From Lates calcarifer (lineage: Eukaryota > Chordata > Actinopteri > Centropomidae), in assembly GCF_001640805.2 (NCBI RefSeq), contig NC_066845.1, positions 23,190,307 through 23,254,306 on the forward strand: a DNA stretch of 64,000 nt, given 5' to 3'. The notes beneath the pieces were generated by a model. That model ran no database searches, had not been told where the DNA came from, and was given only the letters and a program-made list of their open reading frames with translations. The position numbers and the translations under genes were made by a program. Shown piece after piece: positions 1-10,540 of this stretch (its first letter is position 1; every line of letters begins with the position of its first letter).

Positions 1-697
1 GGACTGAATGAAAGGTAACATAAAACATCACAGGTGCTGCTTTTGTTTCCACTGTTCTCTGTCTGCTTTGGGGAAAGGTTCCTGGAACTGAATGTGGGCC
101 CTTCTCAGGAGGTGAAACCACATTCAAGTTCCAGGTACTTTCAGGGGTTAGTGGTTGTGCTGTGGATTGTGATTGGGCAAGCAGATGTGACATCATATAA
201 ATACAACTAAGACTACAAACACTATTTATGTCTGGCAGAAACTGTGAAACAAGACTAAAACAGAATAAAATAAAAATAGATCCTGGCCTAACCTAGAAAT
301 AAGATCATAGAAAGGATTATAATGTGCTCAGTGAAGCAAAGTGGTTTGATGCACTGGGTGTCATATTTCATATGCATGTAAACAAAAGTGATCACTATAG
401 AAGCCACACCTCTTCCATTGTTATCTGTCTGTCTGATCTCATTTACCCATCACACAGCACACAAAAATGATAAGGTCAGTCCTGTTTTTGCATTGTTTAA
501 TGGAATGTATATCCCCTTGTAAAATACAGTGGAAACTGTTGAAGAAAACTCTCAACACAGACAAGACCTTTTGATGACTCAGCAGTGGGCAGGAAGGGGG
601 AGATTTGATGAGTTATGAGTGTGACATAATCAACATTGGCCTTGATCAACTTGTGAGTGTAAGGTCAACATTGGAAGGTGTGATAAGCAGAAGGACG
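1..697. other. TJP2 intron, left part
   Basis: AT-rich DNA upstream of the first TJP2 exon visible in the window, so by position it is TJP2 intron. I see no exon, RNA gene or recognisable transposon here. The 67-codon open frame near 605-808 has no recognisable motif and runs into the flanking repeat at 698. Confidence 0.6.
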
Positions 698-771
698 GTT
701 GCAAATAGTGGTCTCAAACATTATTTGATTATGAAGTCCTTACCAACCAAAAGGTGTATTTTCTTTCTCAA
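698..771 (+). repeat. Direct repeat, copy A, flanking retroviral relic
   Basis: This 74-nt segment is nearly identical, in the same orientation and without gaps, to 2811-2884. The two copies bracket the retroviral relic between them. They could be remnants of long terminal repeats, or host sequence duplicated when the locus rearranged. No clear LTR ends (TG...CA) or primer-binding site were identified. Confidence 0.75.
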
Positions 772-914
772 GCCATCCTTTTTTAATCACTACACGCTTC
801 AAAAATAAAAAATAAAAATAAAAATCAAGCTTCAAAATCAAGCAAGAAGAAAAGAAAGAAAACGTATGAGATAATTTCACTAGATCACACTAGAAGAATA
901 AAAGAAGGCATGCT

Positions 915-1229
915 TCAGTCAAAATCAATGTCAATCTTGAACAAAAATTCAGAATTTTCCTCCTCTGTGGGAGGGGTAGGTTGGGCTGTATTGGAATCCA
1001 TTATTCTGGTGGCAGTTTTATCCATAAATGATTTGAAGCAGGTGGCTAACAGACTAATAACAAAAAGAAACCCAAACAGTTCAAATTCAAGGATTAAATA
1101 ACCCAAAACCCCTAGCTTTACTTTAAACCAGTCAAGTAAACTATTGGTGGGGGTGGGGTTATATGATGTCTTAGCAATGTTATTTATGTGGGTGGATATT
1201 TCCTGATCTAGAGCTAAAGGTAAGAGCAT
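915..1229 (-). pseudogene. Retroviral envelope transmembrane-subunit remnant
   Basis: This 104-codon minus-strand frame lies downstream of the integrase remnant. It has a short membrane-proximal ectodomain, one hydrophobic segment of about 25 residues (near residues 41-65) and an acidic cytoplasmic tail. Position and topology fit the C-terminal end of a retroviral envelope transmembrane subunit. The surface subunit and the fusion peptide region are missing. The assignment is by context and is weaker than for the pol pieces. Confidence 0.6.
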
Positions 1230-1276
1230 TGTTCATTTCAGTCCTGTTTCAGCATACAGTTTGGCTAGTTTGTTTT

Positions 1277-1786
1277 TCAGGATAGCGTTTTACTTTCAAC
1301 TAGCCCAGCAGACTGTGGGTGATATGGACAGTGTAGTCTTTGTTTAATTCCCGGAGCTTTGCAGAGTTCAGTCATTATTTGTCTAGTGAAATGACTACCT
1401 CTGTCAGAACCGATCCTTTGTGGAATGTGTGCTAGCCATGGGTACAGAGAAGTGGGTGCAACAATGCGGCCGTCATTGTGGACACACAGATTATTTACAT
1501 ATTTCCAACCATGGGAGAGCCACACATCATCAGATTCTTGCAAAAGAATTACATCATTAAAAGAAGCAAGGAATGAAGGACAGAGCTTTACATGGACAGG
1601 AATACCAATTTTGGCAGCTGTTTTGGCTGCATGGACAGCCAAAGCATTGCCTTGTGAAATAGGGTCATTGGATTTTGGTGTGGGCTGAGCAGTGAGTGTT
1701 AGCACATATTTTGCCTCTCTGGTCTCAGTCACATGTCTGTGTGCCTCTCTGGTGATCAGGGTGAGAGAATCATGACCATGGACCAT
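1277..1786 (-). pseudogene. Retroviral integrase remnant with internal deletion
   Basis: A 169-codon minus-strand frame begins with the tail of RNase H. It then carries the His/Cys-containing N-terminal zinc-binding region of an integrase, and then jumps to the second half of the catalytic core. There the second Asp (in SDRGSHFT) and the Glu (in PQSAGLVE) are visible. The stretch that should carry the first catalytic Asp is absent, so this looks like an in-frame deletion of the middle of the core. It cannot encode an active integrase. Confidence 0.85.
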
Positions 1787-2070
1787 GACTGTGAGTGGAG
1801 AGCCTAGGACAATATCAACAGATTTGTTAATTGCAAGTGCAGCGGCTGTTATGGCTTTCAGACAAAGTGGAAGTCCTCTCTCTACTGAATCTAGCCTAGA
1901 AGAAATATAAGCAACGGGTCTGTAAGAGGAGTTGTGGCGCTGGGTGAGGACTGATTGTGCAAACCCACTTTTCTCGGGTAAAAAAGTATAAAGGACTGGT
2001 CATAATCAGGAAGACCTGCAGGGGCTGACAGTAAAGCCTGTTTCAACTTGCCGAATGAATCATTTGCTTG
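1787..2070 (-). pseudogene. Retroviral RT connection/RNase H remnant
   Basis: The minus-strand translation between the reverse transcriptase and integrase segments has the features of the connection region: a bait-like block ending in VLTQ, then RPVAYISSRLD and a run of small hydrophobic residues. The following RNase H catalytic core is largely missing. The reading frame then moves into the last part of RNase H and the integrase segment, so an internal deletion is likely. Confidence 0.65.
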
Positions 2071-2076
2071 TGCAGA

Positions 2077-2709
2077 TCAGTTAAGGGGCTGAGTGGAGGC
2101 TAATGGTTTGGATATATCCTGGAGTGGCGCTGCAAGTGATGCATAATCAGTTATCCATTGTCTGCAGTAACCTGTCATTCCTAAAAAAGTCTTCATCTGT
2201 GATATACTTGTAGGTTTAGGCACTTCAATTATGGCTTTCACTCTGGAGGGAGTAAGTACTCTTGTAGAACCAGATAATGTATGTCCCAGATATTGGATTG
2301 CATTCTGGCACAACTGAACTTTCTTTAGTGAAGTTTTGTGACCTTTTGCAGCTAACGCCTTGATAAGGATAACTGTGTCAGTCACAAGCAGAGGCACAAG
2401 GGGAGGCTAGGAGTAAATCATCTACATACTGTACCAGAGAAGAACCTCCTGGGAATAAGATATCTTTCAGATCACTGTGTAAGGTACGAGAAAAGATTGT
2501 GGGTGACTCAGTGTACCCTTGGGGCAATCTTGTGAATGTATATTGTTGTCCATCAAAGTAAATGCAAACAAATACTTACTATCTCTATGGAGAGGAACAG
2601 AAAAGAAGGCACTGCAGAGGTCAAGCACAGTATAATGACTTGAGTTGGCAGGTATTGAGGACAATACAGTGGCAGGATTCGGAACTAAAGGGAAACAGGG
2701 AAGCACCAC
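2077..2709 (-). pseudogene. Retroviral reverse transcriptase remnant
   Basis: Two minus-strand open segments (2709-2467 and 2397-2077) in different frames carry the palm and thumb of a retroviral reverse transcriptase. The first holds the LDLCSAFF motif with the first catalytic Asp. The YVDD catalytic box is encoded at 2428-2417, between the two segments. The second segment has the typical YLGH thumb start and the FLGMTGYCRQWI block. The frame breaks mean no intact enzyme is encoded. Assignment rests on motif order and spacing. Confidence 0.85.
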
Positions 2710-2810
2710 TTCATTAATAACTCGTAGGTCTTCTACAAATCTGTATTCTGATATGCCTGGCTTTTTAACAAATAGGGGTGAGGGAGAAAGGAAGGGGCCT
2801 TTAACATACA

Positions 2811-2884
2811 GTTGTAAATAGTGGTTTCAGACATTATTTAATTATGAAGTCCTCACTAACTAAAAAGTGTATTTTCTTTCTCAA
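2811..2884 (+). repeat. Direct repeat, copy B, flanking retroviral relic
   Basis: Partner of 698-771. It follows immediately after the reverse transcriptase remnant, so if it is an LTR remnant the whole gag-protease region has been deleted. Confidence 0.75.
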
Positions 2885-3782
2885 AACACAAGAAAGAACC
2901 TCAAAGACTCACAAGGTCCTTAAAACTTTAGGTTATGCAAAGTTCCATGTTATAAGATGTTTGGTTTCTGCAGTGTGAAAGGGTTTTTTGATTGAAGCAG
3001 ATATTCTCAGGAAACATTTAAAGAAATTTTGTAAAGCAACTTCTGTTTCAGACAATATTTTTGAACACCTTTTAAAGATGAGATGTAGTGTGCTTGATTT
3101 TCTCAAACCCAGTAATTAACTGCTCCCTACAATATGTTTTCATGCTTGCATGTGTAATTTTCAATTTGTGCATAAAAACGGTGCACATGCCAGAAATCAG
3201 AAAGACAATGCCACAATACTGCAAAAAAGGATGAGGTGGCAAATCCAAAAATCCAAAGAGTCCAAAGAGTAAAGCAAAAAAGAGTAGGGGTGTACTTAGC
3301 TGCAGCGTCTCTGATTCTGGAACAGGTAGGAACCCTCTCTGTCATCACTGGAGCTGATAAAAATAATGCAGCAGAGACAAAAACACAAATACGCACTCCT
3401 CACACACAAAAGATAAACAAATTCACAATTAATTTAGCTGAAATCTCAGAAATTAACCTAACCCGCATGTCTTTGGTCTAATCCCTTTTATCAACTCAAG
3501 TGGGACCACTTGCTGTGGTAAACCTGGAGGGAGACAAAGTACAGATGTTCTTGGTTGTTTCACTGATTATAGACACTGTATGGACCGCACTGGTTGTGTT
3601 AATTTGAGTTTCTGCTTAGTCTTGGACAATTGGACACCAGCTCTGTATGTTGATAGTGGCAGCTGAAAGGCAGAAAGGTTTGTGTTACATGGTTTTGTGT
3701 ATCATGAAACTGTTTTTTTCTACAAAACACCAGAGTACTGTGAGCACCTACTCTAGCTCTAATGCTTCCCCTTCTTGGTCAG
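2885..3782. other. TJP2 intron segment
   Basis: Intronic sequence between the retroviral relic and the first visible TJP2 exon. It ends in the splice acceptor at 3781-3782. A short imprecise tandem of an AATCCAAA-like unit lies near 3240-3275. Nothing else is recognised. Confidence 0.6.
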
Positions 3783-4283
3783 GTGAAATTGCCTCTGAGG
3801 GATGATCGGGTCTTTGTATCAGGCTCCATCAACTCACACCATCATCCTCGCCAACACCACCCTCCACCCCCAAGCTCCAGCCAAAGTTACGATTCTCCAT
3901 CCAGCAGCAGTCCTGCCAGCAGCAGCAACGATCCTCCACCACCCATCCCTCGTTCAGCTGCTTTGTCTGGCCCGCCGCCCCCTCCTCCAGCTCACCATCT
4001 CAACTCCTTCAGCAAACTGCATCCTTTGGGAGTACCCCAACCCTCCACCATGCCCACTCCCAGCAGCTGCGGGAGCACGGCACAAACTGCAGCTCACTCA
4101 CCTTTGGCTCTGCCCAATGCGACCATTGCAGCCTGTAGGCAGCAGGGGGAGGCAGCAGATGACAGCTCTGTGGAGGATCCATCTATGAAGTCCTTCTTGG
4201 GGAAGATCAAAGCCTTCGAGAAGATGGATCATTTTGCCCGATCCCAAAGGATGCTGGAACTGCAGGAGGCACAGAATGCCAGG
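3783..4283 (+). CDS. TJP2: TJP2 exon (Pro-rich and conserved C-terminal block)
   Basis: This exon has 167 codons, phase 0 at both ends, with acceptor TCAG at 3779-3782 and donor GTGGGC from 4284. It encodes a low-complexity His/Pro/Ser stretch and then the conserved [17 protein letters not shown] block. An overlapping frame at 3802-4188 is a shadow. Confidence 0.92.
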
Positions 4284-6232
4284 GTGGGCATAGCTCAATG
4301 TTGCACTTGTAGTTTCTTGCTTCATTTCTCATTGTGAACTGCATTTTTTGCATGTGAAGAAAGGAATTTTCTTGCAGTAAATGTGTTTTCTAAATAGAAA
4401 CTTTGTGTTAGTTTGGATTCCAGTTATGACAGACTTTAATCTGCTATCCTGTGTTTCCAGTTGGAAATCGCTCAGAGGCACCCAGACATCTATGCTGTTC
4501 CATTGAAGACAGCCAAGCTGGATCACAGTCGCCCACAGCCTATCGGGTAGGCTCACTACTGCCATTTGACTGTTTCCAAACTCCACTGTGAGTGTGTTAA
4601 TGGGAAAATTCCATAATTTGACCAACCCTGGCAGCTGACAAACATTACAAAGTGAGCATTTTTTACTAAAAATGTAATTAAAAAAAAGAACAAAAAGATT
4701 AAACAGTAATTGTGGGTCTTCTGATCAGATTTTCATTAACTTCTTAGACCTGAACTGGCTCAATAGGACTTTTAAGGCAGATAAAGAATTGTCATTAGGA
4801 ATTCTCAGCTGATGATAAATTCTCTGACTCTTTGGCAGGCTATAAAAAAAGATATCCTTCCAGAAGTCCAAATATCATGTTGTCTTTAAAGTGTCCTTAA
4901 TCTGCAATTGTTTAAGCTTCCTGTTAAACTAGAGAATCAGCGATCTCCGATAAGCCCCGGTTTATCCGTGTCAGACATTTACTTCATTAAACTAATATGT
5001 AAAGTTGGAAAAGATTCGAATGGTCTCACCTTTTGCCGTTCTCATTCATCATCTTAGTTGATGACCCTGTGAGTCACATTTCTGAAATGGACACTTGCCC
5101 TAAGGTTATTATAGTGACAGAAAAATAGATAGCAAGTAAGATATTTAGTGCAGCTGATGCTGTGGAGCTGATCTTTCACAGAGAAGTTGAGGAGAAGCTA
5201 TCCTGGTAGACCTACAGATCTATAATAATAAAACTGTGTACTAAGCAGTAATATGTGAAATAAACCAAATACTATTGTACGAGAAAAATACCCACTCTGG
5301 TGCCAGGCATGTCAGGTACCCCTGTGATTCAGGATAGGAACTGCCACGATGAATATCATGTTCAGGAATATACAGGCAGGAAACATAACTCATTGACAGA
5401 AGAAGCTATAAGCTTTAAATCACTTCTAGCACAATCCAAAGAACTGTGTGCAACTTTCTTTGTTGAGTTTTTGTTTCAACATTATGGTTTACAGTGCTGT
5501 TTTGAAGAAAATAAGCAAAAATTCAAGTTCTGTTTTTTTTCCTGTTGAAGTCAAGGCGAGATGTGGAATACCAAGACAAAGTCCAACACTGCACATCTTC
5601 TGGGCAGAAAGCCAAAGCCATACTTCCATACAACTTAATCCACTAAATATCTGAAAAATCTGGATGCAAATGTTGTATAATCAGTCAGGAAACCAAACAT
5701 AAACCAAACTGATCAACTGGTCAAAAGAGGCAATATTGTTCTCAATAAAAAGTCCTCTAAAATACTTAGGTCCTTTCTTAAAGCAGTTGAAAAGATTGTG
5801 GGTGTAAGAAAAAAAAGCATAAAAGCAATAAGTCTTAGGAATGAAAGTCTAGAAATTGAACAAAAAATTTGTAATAGTGGCTCACCATATGATATGAAAT
5901 GATACATGAATATGTGCACCCTATTTCATGGCAATCCATTCAGTAATTGATGAGATATTTCTGTCTGGGCCAATGAAACTGTAATTCAGAAAATATAGTA
6001 CATATTGTTGCCAAGGCTAATGAAACACAAGCTAAACTGGAAGTGGAGCAGGACTCAGTGCAACTTATATTTTCTGTGTCCTTCCAGCTCCAGCTCCCAT
6101 TCTGAACCCCTGACTACTCCATCCTCCAAGGAGGGATGTCCCTTCTACCCGACCAAAGAGGAGGCAGAGGAGGGGGTAGTACCAGGATATTATACCACCA
6201 ACTCCCACCAGTACCAGGACACCGAACTGTAG
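3783..6232 (+). CDS. TJP2: Tight junction protein 2 (ZO-2), C-terminal end
   Basis: TJP2/ZO-2 is a MAGUK scaffold under the plasma membrane that links claudins and other junction proteins to actin. Only its last three coding exons lie here: 3783-4283, 4461-4546 and 6088-6232. Joined, they give 243 residues plus stop, with matching phases (0, then 2) and GT/AG junctions. The first about 130 residues are rich in Pro, Ser and His. Then comes the conserved ZO-2 block ([36 protein letters not shown]), and the protein ends in TEL, a PDZ ligand known in ZO-2. The PDZ1-3, SH3 and guanylate kinase-like exons lie to the left of the window. The conserved block identifies ZO-2 rather than ZO-1 or ZO-3, and the neighbours ENTREP1 and APBA1 agree. 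Teleosts may have two copies, and I cannot tell which this is. Confidence 0.93.
4461..4546 (+). CDS. TJP2: TJP2 exon ([11 protein letters not shown] block)
   Basis: An 86-nt exon after acceptor TTTCCAG, ending in phase 2 before donor GTAGGC at 4547. It encodes [20 protein letters not shown] and eight more residues, and directly continues the conserved ZO-2 segment of the previous exon. Confidence 0.93.
4547..6087. other. TJP2 last intron
   Basis: AT-rich intron with no exon seen. A short piece around 5023-5062 matches one edge of the Tc1-like element at 10063-10540 (shared GGTCTCACCTTTTGCC and a TTCTCATTCATCATC block), so it is a transposon remnant. Confidence 0.6.
6088..6232 (+). CDS. TJP2: TJP2 terminal coding exon
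   Basis: The exon begins after acceptor CTTCCAG, completes the split Gly codon and runs 48 codons to TAG at 6230-6232. It ends in HQYQDTEL, with the C-terminal PDZ-binding TEL, and has an acidic EEAEEG segment. Confidence 0.92.
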
Positions 6233-6721
6233 GGTCAGCACACAGCAGCTGTGCCTGCCTCCAGCCTCTTGGACATACATGTACACATATACTGCATATG
6301 CAGTCTATATACACACTTACCATTCCATCATGCCCTGCACAAGTCAGCTGCTGACTTTGAAATGACTGTTGCGTCTTTGATATTGAGGGAAAAATGCTTT
6401 TTTTCTTCAAAGAAGATAAAGTAATCTGTACTATCCATTTGGATACAAACACACTGTCTCCACTTTAGTTGTTTTGTTATATTTAATTGTTAATTTCTTT
6501 CGTACCACTTTTAAATGGTCAAAACTGAGAGATCAGGAACCACTTGTTTTCTTGTTTTCTTGCCTATGCAACTCTTCAGTTTGTGCGCAGCAACTGAAAC
6601 CTATTGCCTAGAGTTTTGCTCTCACAAAAACCTCAACAAACCTATTTGCCCACAATGCGCTTTATCACATTTATCACATCTTTCCCCTTCTTTTTTAAGC
6701 TCCTATTATTGCCAGCTAAGG

Positions 6722-6722
<1 letters not shown>

Positions 6723-6762
<40 letters not shown>
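6723..6762. repeat. (TA)n microsatellite
   Basis: Uninterrupted run of 20 TA units in the probable TJP2 3' UTR. Open frames across it are read-through of the repeat. Confidence 0.98.
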
Positions 6763-6766
<4 letters not shown>

Positions 6767-6844
6767 GTTTATACTCTGTCTTTGCATTCCTTCCTATATG
6801 ACAATGCCTGTGTATACATACAGTATCTATCTATCTATTTATCT

Positions 6845-6862
6845 ATATATATATATATATAT
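6845..6862. repeat. (TA)n microsatellite
   Basis: Short TA run preceded by TATC units, about 80 bases after the first TA array. Confidence 0.9.
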
Positions 6863-7595
6863 AAAACACAACACAAACATACATATATACATATATATAT
6901 TCTATATAGTAACACTGGAATTTGTTACAATTTTTTGAAGTGCCTTTTACTTTCTTGGTCCCATGAGGTATGGGTTGTCTTTCCTCCGCCCCTCAACCAC
7001 CCAGCCGGACTAAAACCTCTGCTGCTGTCAAGCTTAAAGGTAAACCAGGGAACCAGTGACACCAAAACCTTAATGCTGTCCCCACATGCTGTACTGTCTA
7101 CTGTTACCTCCAGTGACAAAACTAACCCACAAAAATACAGTACATACCCTTCTGCCAGTCCTATCTGCCATGTGTAAGAAAGAGCAGACTGTCCAATCTC
7201 TTGAATTCAGTCAAGAACAATGTCAGTCTAAGACCAGCTTGAACTTTTTAATTGAGATCATTACAATAGGTTAAAGTTTTAATGTGCAACGGCCCAGTCA
7301 CTCTAGCATTAACAAAACCAAATTGCATGGCAAAATCAATGAACTGATTAAGTGGAAGTGGCACCATCAATTGACTAGCTCATGAAGATGAAGTAAATCT
7401 TCTCAAATGTTTCATGTCAGTTTCAGTTCTGGTGAACTTTGACATATGCCATTAGTTTGCAGGAGTAAAGAGCCAGAGATTCCAACACAAACTATTGTAG
7501 CTTATCAGCTGTGTTGCACTTTTTTATAACCTCTTCACAAAAAGGGATTTTAGACAGTTAGGATAAAAGTTGATGTACAAATACTGTATGTCTTC

Positions 7596-7601
7596 AATAA
7601 A
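7596..7601 (+). promoter_or_regulatory. Candidate polyadenylation signal of TJP2
   Basis: Canonical AATAAA about 1.36 kb after the TJP2 stop codon. Chosen because it is a clear signal in an otherwise non-coding stretch. Other sites could be used. Confidence 0.4.
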
Positions 7602-8379
7602 CTGTAAATCTGTCATCCTTCTAGCTTGTCAAACTAACTAGATAAAATGCTAGCTAACTCAGGAGGGTAACTATGACTGACTTGCACCATAGGCTGGCTA
7701 GCATGTAAGGGGTTTTTGGGCCATAGGAAATATTTTGTTGTGGCACCACAGCTGGCCACTTGGCTCTCTCTTAATACATCACACAAGTTAGCTTGCAAGC
7801 CTCAGTAGGTTGTCAGCTAGTACTGTGAGTAGTCATTACATCACCAAGCTTCTAAACTATTTCACCAGTACATCCAATGAAATTTGCTGTTCAACCGTCT
7901 GGTGTGACTGGGCCTTAAGATTCCTTTTTCCTATTTGTGCCATCTTTGGTGCTCAGTAGTCACTGCTGTGCTGTTTCTGAACTGCTCCTGTTGGCCAGAA
8001 ATGATTGTTAGTCTGTATGGCTAGAAGAGCTATGTCCTTTGTCTTGGAATGTTTGTTGATGAAGTTAATGCAGGTGGTGTCCTCTACTGTATTTCAGCCA
8101 TGGTGGCTATCACTGCCGATGCGAACAACCCAGTTAAATAATAAGGTTGCTGATATTCTTTTTCTTTTTGTCAACAAATCCCATGTTGGAAAAATGAATG
8201 TCTCCTGACAAGTACTGTATTGTGTGTGTATCCAGAGCCTGATATATATTATTCCTCTGTGCCATAGAGCTCCATTGTTGTCCAAAAAGTGTTCAGATAT
8301 TCACTAGAGCACCAAATGTGTTAATGCACAGCTGAAAATAATTCTCAACAAATGCACTATTTTCTACTTTTTGATTAAG
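7602..8379. other. Intergenic, nothing recognised
   Basis: Intergenic DNA between TJP2 and ENTREP1. No gene, RNA or named repeat could be supported. Confidence 0.5.
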
Positions 8380-8735
8380 ATTCAGCTCAATTTTATTTAT
8401 ATAGCACCAAATCATAACATATGTTACCTCGAGGCATTTTGCAGAGTAAGGCTGAGACCTTACAATACTATAGAACCCCAACCATCCATTGTATCACTGT
8501 TACTATTATTGTAACAACCAGTCTGACAGTGCTTGATTAGCTGCTCCTGGTTGCTCTCCCTTCTTTCTCCCCTTCTCCCCCCGCTATCTCCTCTCTCCCC
8601 CATTTTTCTCTTCTCAACCCAACTGGTCGAGGTAGACAGCTGCCCAACTTAAGGCCAGTTCTGTCTCTTTCTTCCTGTGAAAAGGGAGTTCTACCTCTCC
8701 ACTGTCATCAAATACTGCTCATGGTGGGAACGGAC
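8380..8735 (-). repeat. L2/SINE-like interspersed repeat tail
   Basis: On the plus strand it opens with CTCAATTTTATTTATATAGC, the reverse complement of the 'gcgctatataaataaaattg' tail seen at 58410-58432. It continues with a CT-rich stretch and a block ending near 'aaagggagttctacctctcc'. This is a familiar teleost interspersed repeat. I cannot name the family with certainty. Confidence 0.65.
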
Positions 8736-10062
8736 TAACACATTGTCGGCTTTGGTCTTTATGTGGAGTTTTATTGACAGTACAAAGAATATTAAATAAC
8801 AGCTGTGTCTGATTTCATAAGTTTCCACAGAAGACTGAATAAGAGGAGCAGAATCACCCATCTAGCTTTCAGTCCTCTAAAGGTTTAGGAGGCCATAGGG
8901 CAGGGCCCACCTGAAAGCCCTTATCACATCATTCGATTTACAATGAAATCAGCACAAAATGTTGACACGGTAAACTTTCAGGGCCCAAGGGTAGTAGCCC
9001 ATGTACTAGGTTAGTAATCCAGCTTTGTCTTAAGGATACACCTTTGTGGGCTGCGTGCTTCCAAGGGGATAGACTCTGACTTGAGACACAGCTTCTTTTA
9101 TTATTCCAAACAAACCAGAAACATTATTAACACGTCTTCCTATATGCCAGTAGACATTTCCCTACAAAAACCTACTAAACATGGAGAAAAGCAACAGTAA
9201 AATCTTTAATCATCATCATCATCATAATAATCATCCACAGAGTGGAGCAATGAGTATGACATATGTGTTTAAATTTGTTGGCATACTGGAAAGATAGTTA
9301 GTGTCATAACCTTAAGGATCATAGGTTAAATTGCTGAAAAAGGCAATAAGTGCGCATTAACAATCATCTCCATCAACTGTGGTAAAAGTATGCAATAAAA
9401 TTGTGTAGCACTAGTTGAAGGAAATAAATACACCCAGAAGGAAACCTGTGACAGATGAGTCAGAGGCCACATTTGCTAACGTACAGTGACTGGGTCCCAG
9501 CTTTGAGTGTGAGTGTGTATTCTGCTCAGGTCCTGGTGTCTGTGGTGGAGGCAGTCAGCTGTCTTTTTTCTGGGCTTTGCCATCAGTGAGTCTGAATGGT
9601 GTCCCACAGGTTTCAAATATGCTTGATTGTATATCTCAGTTCAGTCTTTACTTCCACACGAATTACAGAGTACTTATTTTCAGAATCTAAGTGCTAATAA
9701 ATGATATCCTTCACATGGATTGGAGAATACTGTGCTGTGTCATGGCAGATGGTGATATTACAAATGAGACAGAGAATGAGAAGAATGACTGGTCTGTGTC
9801 TGCTGCGTTTTTCCATGTTTTCACTTTAAGACACCAAATAAAAAGTCTTAACCACATGTGTACCTACTGTGATCATTTTAACAAATTTCATAACTCTCAT
9901 GTTAAATAGTCTAAGTCAGACAGGCTGAAGCCTCATATTAGTGTCAGAGTACCTTTAGAATCCATTTTTGCACAGAGCAAGGAATGTGGATTCTGTCCCC
10001 CACCTCTCACTATGTAGTCAAAGGCATTGATTCAGTGTCAGCAGCCAATTAAAACAGGTCTC
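8736..10062. other. Intergenic, nothing recognised
   Basis: No exon, RNA gene or transposon with identifiable ends. A short ATC tandem lies at about 9210-9230. The 72-codon frame at 9691-9909 shows no family signature. Confidence 0.5.
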
Positions 10063-10540
10063 ACCTTTTGCCTGGCACATCGCTGCATTCCATCTGTATG
10101 AAGGCTATATCAATCAATTCTCATTCATCATCTCAGTTGATGACATCAACCCATGCCTTAACAGCTCCAGCTCTCCTCAGTACACCTGTACTTAGGTAGT
10201 TTGTTCCAGCAACTTGGAGAAGTTGCCTCAGTTCCTCTGTGGATTCAGGCTGTCTCAGTGTCTTCTGTCTCTTCATGTAATCCCAGACTGACTCCATGAT
10301 GCTGAGATAAGGACTCTGTGGGGGTCAGACCATCTACTGCAGGACTCCTTGTTCTTCTTGTCTCTGAGGACAGTTCTTTATGATGCTGACTGTGTGTTTA
10401 GACTCACTGTCCAGCTGCAAAATTAATCTGGGCCTGATCAGACACCTCCCTGATGCTACTGATGAAGGATAAGAGTCAAAACATCTGAAGTGCCTAAAAC
10501 CTTTGCACAGCACTGTATATTTCAGTGGGGTGGGTTTAGC
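10063..10540 (-). mobile_element. Degenerate Tc1-like transposon
   Basis: The minus-strand translation shows the second half of a Tc1-type transposase: a degenerate version of the DNDPKHT block (here DSESKHTVS), then PPQSPYLS, MESVWD and an LRQLLQ stretch. Stops interrupt it. The right edge near 10490-10535 contains TGCACAGCACTGTA, shared with the copy at 55685-55798. The left edge is shared with 5023-5062. Confidence 0.75.

Larger units (their letters stand above)
772..2810 (-). mobile_element. Degenerate endogenous retrovirus fragment (pol-env)
   Basis: Read on the minus strand, this region carries in order a reverse transcriptase, a connection/RNase H remnant, a shortened integrase and the membrane end of an envelope protein. 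That order is the 3' two-thirds of a retroviral genome. gag, protease and the start of pol are not seen. The pol segments resemble gamma- or epsilon-type retroviruses. Several frameshifts, stops and an integrase deletion make it non-functional. It lies in a TJP2 intron, antisense to the gene, which is the common orientation for surviving intronic retroviral insertions. Near-identical 74-nt direct repeats flank it. Confidence 0.85.
6233..7601 (+). other. TJP2 3' UTR (probable)
   Basis: Sequence after the TJP2 stop with no coding potential. It contains TA-rich microsatellites. The best polyadenylation signal is AATAAA at 7596-7601. The true transcript end cannot be decided from sequence alone. 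Confidence 0.5.

Noticed and set aside
605..808. 67-codon open frame near the left edge
   Set aside because: No family motif, no splice context, and it overlaps the direct repeat flanking the retroviral relic.
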